NCBI GenBank assembly: GCA_030704615.1
Contig: CM060732.1
Coordinates: forward strand, 68,863,053-68,927,052
Reading direction: 5' to 3'
Length of the DNA stretch: 64,000 nucleotides
Source of the DNA: Takakia lepidozioides
Taxonomy: Eukaryota; Streptophyta; Takakiopsida; Takakiales; Takakiaceae
The stretch's first letter is position 1, and each line of letters opens with the position of its first letter. The translations under genes and the position numbers were made by a program. This document shows, piece after piece, positions 1 through 10,800 of this stretch. A model generated the notes under the pieces. The model made no database searches. It had not been told where the DNA came from and worked only from the letters and a program-made list of their open reading frames with translations.

Positions 1-281
1 AATTTTTTTTTTCAGGTTCTTGAATATTCTCTTGAATATATTGACTATTCCATATACCTATCCGGGCAATATCCATATTCTCTTCATATGAGATGGAAAA
101 AAACAAATATTGATACCCTACTGCTATACATCCACAAATTTACAGTATTGATACCCCTCCTATACCCTACCCGGCCCCTTCCCCAATACTAGGACCATAC
201 CAGTCTTGGGAAATATGAGCCCTTATGGTACCTAGGACCAGTCTGGTATATTCATATTTTTGTGATACCAGTCCAACACTG
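1..281 (+). mobile_element. hAT-like non-autonomous element, right end only
   Basis: The stretch ends with a terminal sequence ATACCAGTCCAACACTG at 265-281, which is the inverted form of the ends of the complete copy at 50,783-51,429. It shares with that copy many short 'accagtctggta' words. The left end is off the window, so the target duplication cannot be tested. It lies directly against a SINE fragment, the same kind of target as the complete copy. Confidence 0.55.
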
Positions 282-352
282 GTGTCCACCTTCCTACCAA
301 AAGTCAGTAGCCCTTCCGAGTCTAGAGACACCATAATTTGGGCATAATTTAG
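282..352 (+). repeat. SINE fragment (tail of the GTGTCCACC family)
   Basis: The segment begins GTGTCCACCTTCC and runs to GACACCATAATTT, with a central CAGTAGCCC. The same words in the same order occur, in reverse orientation, at 29,722-29,880, 47,381-47,480 and 50,690-50,782. The better copies carry Pol III box A and B sequences, so this is a tRNA-derived SINE tail cut by the neighbouring hAT-like element. Confidence 0.6.
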
Positions 353-596
353 GCTTCCTTTGCGAGGCGTCATATGTTGTATCATATTATGCCACAGTCG
401 GGCAGCAGGAAAGGACCATCTTGAGACGTTTTTTCTTAAGAAATATTAATTATGAGAAAAAAGGGGATGGAGGCCCTAGAGTTGCATTGAAAGAGAGAGA
501 AAATTTAAGATCCAAATATTATTATAAAATTAATTGAACCAAATTTTAAACTTTGGGCCATCTCATCATTCCACATGATGACGCCTATCCTACCTG

Positions 597-790
597 CGGC
601 TGGTAGCTCAGTTGGATAATTGCATTGTGTGTCACTCTGGTGGTTCATGGTTCAAATCCTGCTACTCTGTCTAGTGGGTATGATTTGTTTCGTGACCGGT
701 TGGTCTGGGGGTGACATTTCCCTCTTGTGTGCCCAATGGCTTATCTGAAAGGGGGTTAATCTTCCCCTCCGTAAAGATTCACCGGGCCAT
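597..790 (+). repeat. tRNA-derived SINE
   Basis: The head reads TAGCTCAGTTGGATAATTGC (box A-like), followed about 35 bases on by GGTTCAAATCC (box B). A functional tRNA gene is unlikely because the acceptor ends do not pair, and the sequence runs on into a pyrimidine-rich body with 'gaccggttggtc'. A related body word occurs in the SINE at 36,503-36,760. Confidence 0.55.
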
Positions 791-1536
791 ATTTCTTAGT
801 GTATAAATATGTTCCTTAGTTACCTGAATGCGCCACCAGTGCGTGAGGTGGCAATATGGCGCGGTGTATTGCACATAGCACATTATACCGGTATAATGCA
901 CCGCCCTCATCTTTGGGGTTTTAAATCTTTTCTTTCCGTGCTAGATTTCTCTTAGCAGGTCTTTTCCAAGCAAGTCAAATTGAAAAATGCTGCTGATTAT
1001 AGTCTTTCAAGAAACGATGCAAAGTTTACTGAAATTGTTCAAACGGCTTCTGCTGCTGACATAAATTCGCAGCAATGTGCCCACCTTCTACGTATCTACA
1101 TTTGTAATGTGCCGTACACAAACCCTAATCACTCATTTTCATTTGTAGGCTCCTTCTGGACAAGTGCAGCACATAGCAGTTTGGCTGCTTGAATAGCATC
1201 ACCTGTCACATTTAGTGTAATAATGTTTGCAGTTTTGCATATTGTTAAAATTATGCCCAGCCTACATACGAACTGTATCTGAATTGTAGCAGGAAAATGA
1301 TGCAACATCGAAGTATCACGTTGCACCAACTCATGTTCAGCTTGCACAAACAATTCATCTGGCATGTCGAACAAATTTGTTCCCCTTAGTCGGAAGGGAT
1401 TTTCCTACAGTCTCCAACGCACTGGGATGAACCGCCGCATTAGGGTGAACAATGACAAGATTATTAGGAATAGAACCTAAAATCTGCCGAGGTGCAGGAG
1501 ACTCCATCTCCAAAACAGAACCATGTTGGACCTTAA
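791..1536. other. Intergenic, degraded coding remnants
   Basis: No gene is recognisable. Short minus-strand open stretches (1,129-1,374 and 1,380-1,480) look like decayed coding sequence: one holds MFDMPDELFVQAEHEL, the other a proline-rich piece. They are broken and match nothing I can name. Probably the host sequence or an older repeat into which the outer transposon inserted. Confidence 0.3.
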
Positions 1537-1610
1537 GGGGAATGCTTGCGCGTGAGCCTGGCCGCCTGGCTAGGCTCACGCCGCGTCAGCAAGCATCCAT
1601 GTGTGCATGC
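1537..1610. repeat. Left terminal inverted-repeat region of the outer element
   Basis: The stretch holds CGTGAGCCTGG then, after a short spacer, AGGCTCACGCCGCGTCAGCA, so it folds on itself. The inner element has the same series at 7,121-7,205, ending GGCTCACGCCACGTCAGCAT. A subterminal word 'cctaattccg' follows, matching 'cctatttccg' at 7,208. The candidate host flank on the left is GGACCTTAA. It cannot be checked for duplication because the right end is gone. Confidence 0.6.
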
Positions 1611-1619
1611 CCTAATTCC

Positions 1620-1622
<3 letters not shown>

Positions 1623-1661
<39 letters not shown>
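1623..1661 (+). repeat. Poly-C tract of 39 bases
   Basis: An unbroken run of 39 C lies in the subterminal region of the outer transposon, between 'ctaattccgtg' and 'ctattatcgcgg'. The minus strand is therefore G39, which could form G-quadruplexes. The exact length is at risk of sequencing or assembly error. Confidence 0.9.
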
Positions 1662-2396
1662 TATTATCGCGGATCGGTTGTCGCCTATGTCCTTATTTTT
1701 TGAACCCTCTTCATCGTCCCCACAGTAATATTCTTTCCGGCCGAGAACAATGGTAGGTTTGTGGATGGCTTAGGATTGAGGACATGATTTTGGAATGAGG
1801 AGATCGCCCGCTAGAGAATTGAATATTAACAGCAAAGCCTTTTTTTGCAAAGTAGTTCATTCATTCCAACCCACAAACATTTTCCAATGCCGGAATCTCA
1901 AGACCTACCCCAGGCAATCCCTAACTGTACTTATGGGAACGCGCGAGGAACTTCAAAAACAGTTTGGGGATGGAAGCAACACCAAAACACAATTTATTAA
2001 GCCTCGGTACATGAACCTCAAGAACTACTGGAGGTTTCAGAGGAACCACTTCCAGAGTCTGTAGCAATATCATCTATGAACACATCAGCCCATCCGCGAC
2101 GTTTTTTTTTCCATGACCCCCATGGAGAGGCGAATACATTGTTTGTTGGGAAAACACCCGTGCGCATGCTTCCGCGTAAACCGGCAAGCGGTAAGCTCTA
2201 GGGGGACTCGGGGTCATGTAGTATCCTTGGAAACCGAAAGGTGTCTGCTGATTCGATGACTGGTGCCAAACTCTGGAAAGCAAGAAGAGGAATGGTGGTA
2301 GATATAATCATCCAGAAATAGACAATGTAAGCAACCATCTGTCGAACGGGAATGACACAAGGAAACGCAACATATTTTGCACGACAAGAGCCGAAT

Positions 2397-5300
2397 TTAC
2401 TCACACTCAAAATCGGAGTCCACATCGAGATCCTCGTCAGGCGCTTCGGGCTCCTCCAGAAGTCCCTCCGTGGATGGGGCAGAAGTAGTGCCCGACTCAA
2501 GCTGATGAATCTCGCTTGAGAAGAGCTCCGTATCAGCCTCCATGCCGAAGAAGTGCCTTCCGGCGCTTTTGCACGCATGAAAAGATGCTCCTGCAAATCG
2601 AAGACGAACGAGAAATTAAAACAGGGCTTCCCTAAGCCCACTGCCCATATTTCAAATACAGTGTTCAGGGCCCCACCTGTGCCAATAGACAAGTCAACCA
2701 CTCGTCCACCGTGACGGCTGCATGTCTCCACCCAAGTTTGCATGAAAGCTGGGGATTTCTCCCAGACACCTCTCGAAGGGACACCGGTCGACCTTTTCGT
2801 AGTTCGACCTGAGTCCACGTAATTGAAGATTACATCATCCTCCACAGGCTCGCAGGTGGGGTCAATGTGAGCTGCAAGGTCCCTCAATTGGAACTCAGCA
2901 ATACCAAGAGGAAGAGTGTCCTTCCGCACCCTCACCAGGCACAAAGCTTCGAACACCCGAGTCTGTCAATAATCACGAAGAGAGCATGAGGCAAAAGACA
3001 TAACCTACTTTTGACACTTACTGAAGAACCACGAAACTTTAATTCAAAAGAACCAACTCACTTTCTGCCCCGGGAACTCGCCCTTCGTAAGAGGCAGAGT
3101 GTTGATGCATGTCCAAGTTTTGATGACACAAAACCCGGAAGCTTTCATATAGCTGAAAAGAGTTCTCCGTGCCGACATGTCCTTTGACTGCATGAGAAGA
3201 AGAGCCCCCGAGTCAGAAAGAAATTTGTTGCTGAATGAGAAAGCCTACTGCCAGTAACGAGAATCCGATTTGTTCCAAGTGGGGGTTGCATTGGAAGGCA
3301 ACACATCAGGGACAGACAAACTGTCAGGAATGTCCAGCACCACAAGGTTAGTCGCGTATGCCTGCTGAACTCCATTCACCCAATCTGGCCTTTTTGTGAC
3401 CTGTAACAAAAAACAAGACACAGTATCACTAGCCTAATCCAAATCCAACATGAAATCAATCTCGATGACAAACCAGAACGAGTTGCCAAAACAAAATCAT
3501 TCATACCATAGTTAAAGACATATGTGCTTACCTGAGTAAGGAACGAAACAAGCATGTCCCATGATTTCGACGGTACCCCTTTGAATGTGGACTTCTTGGA
3601 TTCCATCATTGCCAGAAAACTTTCATTCACCACCTTACGATGGAACTGGCCCAAAACCCTGGATGGATGTTCTCTCGCCTCGAAAGGCTGCTCCCTCGAC
3701 TTTGATGTTCTTCTATCCCTTCTAGTTGGAGAAGGGTGTCTTTCAGCGACCTCTGACAGGCCCTGTTCCTGCGGAGCTATACTCTTCCCCTTCCCCTTCG
3801 GATCCCCGGCAATCTTCCCCTTCCGTTTTGGAATAGCAGATTTCTCGGGCTCTTTTGCAGCCAGTGCTTGAATGATTCTGTCCTGAATGTCTTTGTCAGC
3901 AAGCAGGGCAAGTGTCGCGGCGTTGTCGTTAAGGTTTCTCAAAACCACTTCATCGAATGGTGTGACTTGTTTTGGCAGATCGAGGTACCACCCACAATCT
4001 CTGAAGTGCGCCTGCTCCAGTCTCTGGCAATACCAGCCGTGTACTTGTCGTTGGAGGGGTCAGCCCATGAGTAGATGAAGTCTGGGTCATCGCTAAGGTA
4101 CTTTCCCGGTATGAGAACATGATACATGTACCTGAATCACACACACCCAAAACCCAGACAGTCATTCAATCTGAACAGGATACACGTCACACGTCACGAA
4201 AAGGATATTGGAATGCAGGTCAGTAACACGGAGAAACTAACTTTTGCCAGCCCGAATCAACCTTGCGTTGACGCAATGTTGATTCAAGCTGAAAAGGAAA
4301 ACACCAAATGTGGAGAACTGTACTTTCAATGAGCACTTACGAGAGGGAAAACCCATTATCCTAATCCATTGCATGCACAACATGGAATCCCCAATCAACC
4401 TTGCGTTGATGCAAAGTAGATTGGCGGATCCACATATGATAATGTTGCATTGAAAGAGACAGTGATTGACAAGCGGAATTCAACATTGCGTCAACGCAAG
4501 GTTGTTTTCATTAACAGAGGAAATGGAAAACAGTGCTAGAAAACAACCATCCGAAGATCTATTTGTATGGATATTCAACCTTGCGTTGACGCAAGGTTGA
4601 ATTCCTCTGCTGAAAACACCTGTCCATGGTATTTGATAACTTTAACTTTCCTACAATTGTATGGAAATCGGGGTATTTCTGTAGGACATTTGTAGCAATC
4701 CATACCGTCAAACAACGTTGCGTCAACGCAAGGCTGTTTGTTGGTACAGTGTAAGCTCTAAACAACATTTCAAACAGACTCCAAACAGACTTTATGTTCA
4801 TCCTGGCAGTAGTGGAACTGGAAACGACAGCAAACAATAGCCCAAGAATACATGAAGACCTACATAGCCTGGCCCTTCATCAACCTTGCATTGATGCAAG
4901 GTTGATTTGCCTTACAGTTTTTGCCCTTTCACATGCAGAAAACGACATCATTGGATACCCCAGGTACAGTAAAGTGAAACCAAAACAACGGGATACAAGC
5001 TTGCGTTAACGCAATGTTGCTCGGTTGCACGTCCAGATCCATCAGACCTCCCTCAAAACCTGCAAATTCGCAATTCTACATGGAAAAAATGACACAAGGA
5101 TACAGAAACATACACTTATAGTACCAAATTTGTTTCTTGGAGGTCACACCTGTACAACACTCGTTTCATTGCTTGCTCGCTGTTGTACTGGTTTTTGAAT
5201 TCGTAGGACCTGGAGATTCTTTTGTCTCTCTCAAACTTTCTGAAGATGCAGTTGTTCCAAACAGCGAGCTTCCATCTCCTGATATAGGCCTCCAGTGTGA

Positions 5301-6932
5301 TCCGGGGGAAAGCCATCTGGATTTTGTAGTCTGCCATTGACTCCCCAAGTGCAGCCACAGCTCGTTTTTCCAACTGCAGCAAGAAGATCATAAGAATTTG
5401 GGAGAGAGTATGAATGTGCACAATCATTTGAAAAGGGTTTTGTGAATGCCTTACCTGGCTCCAGAAGGTTGCTTTGGTAGCCACTGGTCGAATGTGTGGT
5501 CGCTAACAACTTTTATTGCTTGTGTCTTCGAGTCATTCTCAGGAGTTGGGAACATGTTGGTGTCTCTCACAAATGGATCCGAATTCCAGATCTCCAACCA
5601 CCTGATTTTGGTTGCATTGTCCACCATTGAAATGGAAAGGCGATGCAGTTTCTCTTGGGTCATTTCTGGCTTGGAGCCATACTTGTCATAATGTGCTTTC
5701 ACCTGCTCCAGAAATTCCGTGCCAAGACTTGGATCTGCTATGCGGATTTGTTTGTCGAATGCACTCATGAGGTTCTTCCTTTGATTGTTCATCTCAAATC
5801 TCATAATGTCCTCAAGCCTAGTTGCAGACCTCTGCTCTTCTGTGTGGGAAGCATAGTACTCTGCTTTCGCCTTCAAACCAGTTTCTGCTATTTCTTGCTG
5901 CATACATTACAGGGAGAAAGAATCAAACACTGGCGTTTCTTGATAAAATTTACACTAGCAAAAAACAAACAAATGTCAAGAAGCTTACCTTGTACATGTA
6001 GTCAAGAAAAGCCTCCATTGTCAAGCTGTACCATGTGCTTGTCTTCTTTTCAGCACACCTCTTCATCTGCTGAGGACTGAGCATGTTCGTGAATGACTCC
6101 AGTGGCATCAGCCCTATCTTCTGGATACGGAATAGAGTGTGGCAGAGATTGGTCGTCACATGGGAGGTTTCATTGGACCTGGAAAAACCTGCAACTCATA
6201 AGATGATTTCAAATTGTGGAAACGCAGATCGGAACGGGAACAATGTTGGTAACTTACTTGTTTATGTCATACATGGCTGTCAAGAGCTGCGTGACACGTC
6301 CTTTGTGGTCGAGTACCATGGAAACCACGCTCTAGTGCCATTCGATCTCGTCCGAGTGCAAGCTTGAAATGTAATCCATCCAGGCAAGCAGTCTATGGTT
6401 CCCATCCCAGACAAAAAACATCTTTCCCATAAACGCTTTTGTGGAGGTCTTTTTGGACAGCTTGAACTCAAACTCCCTGTTTACATCCCGCCCGCATGCA
6501 TCCCAACTTTGCTCTATGTCCTCTGTTACAAGACACTCCTCTCCTTTCGTGTTCACAGTGGATACATAAAACACTGCAGATCCCTTGACATAGCCGTGAA
6601 CAAAATTGTTCTTCAACTTCGTGATGTCGTTCCTCAATGCGGGTTGAACCGCGGGCATGGAGATCATACTGTATAGTGGGATAACCAGGTTTCCGCCGGG
6701 AACCTCCATCGACAGAATCACCTTCGAGGAGTTCACTTTCTGCCCACGGCGTTGACGCAAGGTTGATGTCGAGGTCTCAGATTGGAGTTCAACAAACAAA
6801 AAAACCAAATGGAAAAAAGATTGCAACCTCTGGTTTCTCTTCTTGGTACTTGATGCATGCATCGGGAGCATTCAGCTTTTCCATGGTTTCTGGAGGCAGC
6901 AAGCTGCCAAGCGGATACGGGAGGTGGGAATG
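2397..6932 (-). pseudogene. Outer-element ParB-like / DNA N4-N6 methyltransferase gene (decayed)
   Basis: Nine exons can be aligned one-to-one with the inner copy (minus strand): about 6,815-6,932 (MEKLNAPDACIKYQEEKPE), about 6,740-6,258, 6,178-5,989, 5,897-5,455, 5,373-5,150, 4,131-3,532, 3,400-3,249, about 3,207-3,062, 2,962-2,677 and 2,590-2,397. Exon lengths match the inner copy closely (152/152, 286/286, 224/224 bases). The second exon holds the ParB-like motif VWDGNHRLLAWM. The C-terminal exons hold LDIPDSLSVPD (motif IV position) and VVDLSIGTG joined to GASFHACKSAGRHFFGMEAD (motif I and following strand), the order of beta-class DNA methyltransferases. The end DSDFECE is nearly that of the inner copy. 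Decay: one-base frameshifts near 4,006 and 5,480, and the exon at 3,207 is preceded by TCGG where the inner copy has GCAG. The 5' end lies beyond the inner element, at 19,807-20,220. An enzyme in life is unproven. Confidence 0.72.
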
Positions 6933-7050
6933 AACAAAACAAGCACACGAATCAAGGTTGATTCGAGTGCAACATCTGCACTCGTTTCATGCCCAAAACA
7001 TACACTTTGGAGGTCGACATCAACCTTGTGTTGATGCAAGGTTGATGTCG
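4255..7050. repeat. Dispersed palindrome family CAACCTTGCGT / ACGCAAGGTTG in the outer element
   Basis: A palindrome of about 24-28 bases, half-site CAACCTTGCGT, recurs near 4,259, 4,386, 4,481, 4,574, 4,709, 4,879, 5,000, 6,745 and 7,020, mostly in introns of the outer methyltransferase gene. The copy at 4,574-4,602 is a perfect inverted repeat extended by flanking TTCAA/TTGAAT. Others carry one to three changes, often on one arm only. Flanks differ between copies, so this is a short motif scattered repeatedly, not one long tandem unit. One copy abuts the start of the exon at about 6,740. Confidence 0.85.
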
Positions 7051-7098
7051 ACCTCTCTGTTTAGCATGGAACAGACAAAAAAAAGAAAGGGCAAAAGA

Positions 7099-7108
7099 GG
7101 GTTGATAG
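7099..7108 (+). repeat. Target-site duplication, left (GGGTTGATAG)
   Basis: Ten bases identical to 19,797-19,806. They flank the inner element exactly where its left end begins. Ten bases fits the 8-11 bp range known for Mutator-like elements. Confidence 0.85.
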
Positions 7109-7265
7109 GGGGGGTGCTATTCCGTGAGCCTGGAGGCGTGAGCCTGTGAGCCCAGGAAAGCGTGAGCCCAGCACAGGCTCACGCCACGTCAGCATGCAAA
7201 CAGTGCCTATTTCCGCGGATGTCACCTATTTCCGAGTGGTGTCACCTATTTCCGCGGGTTGATGT
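7109..7265. repeat. Left terminal and subterminal repeats of the inner element
   Basis: The terminus GGGGGGTGCTATTCCGTGAG is followed by alternating CGTGAGCC and GGCTCACG words that can fold. Then come three copies of CCTATTTCCG near 7,208, 7,229 and 7,248. The same terminus occurs in reverse at about 58,768-58,790 (GCTCATGGAATAGCAACCCC), confirming that it is a real element end. Subterminal repeats of this kind are usual transposase-binding sites in MULEs; that role here is inference. Confidence 0.7.
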
Positions 7266-7269
7266 GGGG

Positions 7270-7895
7270 AGAATTGAGAATTGAGAACAAAGTGGTTTGT
7301 TTGTTTTTGCAATGTACTCAAGTCTGTGAGGTCCACAAAACAACAAATATATTGAAGGAACAATCCGGGCAGTCCATGCAACCCCCATCTCCAACAATAG
7401 TTTGGAACCATGAATGTGAATTCCATGCACACATTGCAAAGAGGACAATAAGGACACACAACCATCCCATTTCAAATTTGTCCCAGAATTAAACCAAAAG
7501 AATACTTCATATCAAGTGTCGCAGTCATCACAATCAATGTCCACCTCCTGTGCTATGTCATCTACAAAGATTCTGGCCCCAACACCACGTGTTCTACGAA
7601 GGCCATCGCAAGGTGGACTCTGAGTGCCATGAACGGACATGCTTGCTGCGAGTGCCTCCGCATAGACAGGTAGCACACAAGACCGAGGAGGACTGAAAAC
7701 AAGTCCAAATAGGTGTGATAGCCCAGGAGGGCAAGTGGAAGCACGCGGACTCCTACACATGTCCACAAAATCCCATTTTTAACACAATGATGCAATGCAC
7801 AAGTCCAACGAAGAGGATGTCTCCCATGTGCACTTTGCCTCAAGAACAGCGATTCTCGATATTGAAACAACAATGCAAGCATGCACAGGTTCAAC
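7270..7895. other. 3' flank of the inner methyltransferase gene
   Basis: About 620 bases between the subterminal repeats and the stop codon at 7,896. They hold no supported coding sequence. The stretch is likely the 3' untranslated region and terminator of the methyltransferase gene (minus strand), but I see no unambiguous polyadenylation signal. Confidence 0.4.
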
Positions 7896-10800
7896 TTACT
7901 CACAGGCAAAGTCGGAGTCCAGCTCCTTGTCAGAAGTCTCCTCTGTACCAGTATCAGCGGGACGGGGCTTCGGAAGGACCTGAGAAGTGTGTCCACCCAA
8001 ACCCATCAGGAGGTTCTTGTAAATCTCAGCATCCCCTTCAATCCCAAAGACATGTCGCGCACTGGCCTTGCAAGCGTGGTACGAAGCACCTGCAGTGGAA
8101 TAGAATGAAGTAAGCAGACATTGAAGACACATTCGGAACGGTGGAAAGTGCTGAAAGTGCAAGCTCAATCAAACCTCATGAAATGTGAATGTTGAAGAGA
8201 CGAACCTGTGCCCATCGACAAATCCAGAACTCTGGCGTCTGTGTAGGTGCAGCACTCCACAATCGTTTGAATGAAAGCCGGGCTCCTCTCCCTCGCCCCT
8301 CTCCAAGGAACCCCATTCCCCCTTCGCAAGCACACGTTGCTGTCGACGTAGTTGTGATGCATGTCATCCGTGGGAGGATCTGTCCTGTCATCTATGAACT
8401 TGCCCCCGTGAGTGATGGCAAACTCCGTAATGCCGGCCGGAGTCGTTGGTGGATGCACCCGGACGAGACAAACAGCTTCAAACAGACGAGTCTGCGAACA
8501 TGACATCCACAAGGAACTAAGAACCAAAATAAAATCGGGCCCCTACATATGAGTTGAGCGACCTATACAACACAATCCCAGAACAAAAAAGAAGAGGAAG
8601 AAGAAGGGAAACTCACCATCTCTCCCGGACGATCCCCCTTCGTAAGGTACATGCTGTTCACACAATTCCATGTCTTCACGACTCTCATGCCCGAGGCTTT
8701 CAAATAGCTGGCAAGGGCACGGCGACACCGAACATCGATGGACTGGATGAGAACCAAAACACCTGCATCGGAAAGGAAGAAGTTGCAAAAGGAAAAAACC
8801 CACCGCCAGTAGCGCTCATCAAATGCATTCCAACCCGGACAAGCACCCGATGGAGGGATATCCGGGACTGCCAACCCATCAGGGATGTCCAAGATGATGA
8901 GTTCCGCTGCATATGGCTTCTCCTTCCCGTTCACCCACGATTTGGTCATTTTAGCCTGCAAACAAAAATACAATGGAATTCTGACAAGTTTATAAACGAT
9001 CCATGCCCACAGCAGACAAAGAGAGCAGAAGCCACAGAACCCAAAGAGAACACGCACCGTGCTGAGGAACTCGACAATCCTCTCCCACACTGGTGATGGC
9101 TCGCCCTTGTAATCAGATTTCTTCGACTCCATCATGGCAAGGAACCCGACGTTGGCAATCTCCAACCTGGTTGGACGAATGACCCTCGTGGGATGTTCCA
9201 CTGCATGGTACGGGTCCTTGGGATCAACCACCCCCTTGTTTTTTCTCCCGGATCCCCTACCATGCGGTGGAGTCTGCTGGACATGCTCCACAGGGCCAAT
9301 AGCTGCAACACTTCCCTGCCCTTGTGCCACCTTCCCTCTACCCCTTCCCTTCCCCACAACACCAGCAACATCTTTTCCCTTTGCCTTTCTTCCTCTACCC
9401 GGGGTATCCTGAGCGGGAGGCTCCTTCTCTGCAAGAGTCCTCAGATTACGCTCATGAATGTCGAGGTCCGCTGCTGCGGCAGTGGCTGCAATACGGTCAT
9501 TCTCTCTCCTCAAAGACAACTCTACAGCTGGGGTCTCTGAAGGAGGGCAATCCAAATACCAACCACAAGAAGAAAGATGGTCTGGACCCCAGTCATGCAA
9601 GATCCCAGCAGTGAACATGGTCTGGTTGCCAGCAGGGACAAGCCAAAGGTCCACGAAATCTGGATGTTTGTCCAAGCAATTCTCTTCCAAGAGAACAAAC
9701 TTAATGTACCTGCAGGAACAGACACAGCCTCATTTTCCAATGCACATATTGTGTCCCAGCTTTTTCAACACACCAGGAAGACCCCCTTAAACAGTATGCC
9801 ACACAACACATTGCAACCACAACACAAGCAAAGAGTGCAAGGGTGTGCACCTGTAAAGGCATCGTTTCCAGGCTTCCTCTCCTTTTTCCTGCTGGTCAAG
9901 CTCATTTGTTCGACTGATGCCACCCTCCTTGCTGAACTCTCTAAAGAAACCAGAGTGCCACACTGTGGCTCTCCATTTCCTCATGTATGCTTCGAAGGAG
10001 ACCTTCGGAGCTGTCATAGTGATGCCATAGTCAGCCAGCTGAGTATGCAGAACCGATCGGGCCCTTTCTTCCAACTGCAAAACAATTGAAATGGAAGAAT
10101 GAACCCAAAAACAGTCACAGCGAATGTAAGAGGCAATGGGAAGAGAAGGACAGGAAAAGAGAAAAGAAAGTGAGATACGAGAGGACATCACACCTGGCTC
10201 CAGTAAGTGGCCTTGTGAAGCCAGGTGTCCAGCACATTGTCACTGACAGGAACGACACGCTGGGTCTTCTTCTCCTTCTCTGGCCTTGGGAACATGTGGG
10301 TATCCCTAACTGTGGGATCGGAGTTCCATATCTGTAGCCACTTCACCTTCTGTTCAGAAGACACGACGGCGGTAGACAACCTGTGCAACTTCTCCTGGGC
10401 CATCTCCGGCTTGCCTGGCTTGTTATAATGGTTTTTTTATCTCTAGGAGAAACTGCGGCCCGAATGATGGGTCGGCCATTCTCAACTGCTTCACAAAAGC
10501 ACTCATTATTGTCCTTCTTGTAGCGTTCATCTCCTTCTGGATGTGACTTTCAACCCCCTTTGCTGTCCTTCTCTCCTCAGGGGTAGAGCTGTAGTATTCC
10601 AGTTTGCCACGCTCCCCTGCATCTGCAATGTCTTGCTGCAAGGGAATGCAAGAGAGTTGCATCAATCCAAGGTCAAGGGAGACAGACAGAAACAAACATG
10701 TGGAAGCAGGAATATGGAAAGGCCAGATGAAGGAAGATGTATCTCACCGTGTACATGTACTCCATGAAAGCCTCACGGGTCAACGAGTACCATGTTTCCG

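Noticed and set aside
597-675. Functional tRNA gene
   Set aside because: Box A and B are present, but the acceptor and other stems do not pair; better explained as a SINE head.
1452-1728. Proline-rich or polyproline proteins
   Set aside because: They come from the poly-C run at 1,623-1,661 and have no other support.
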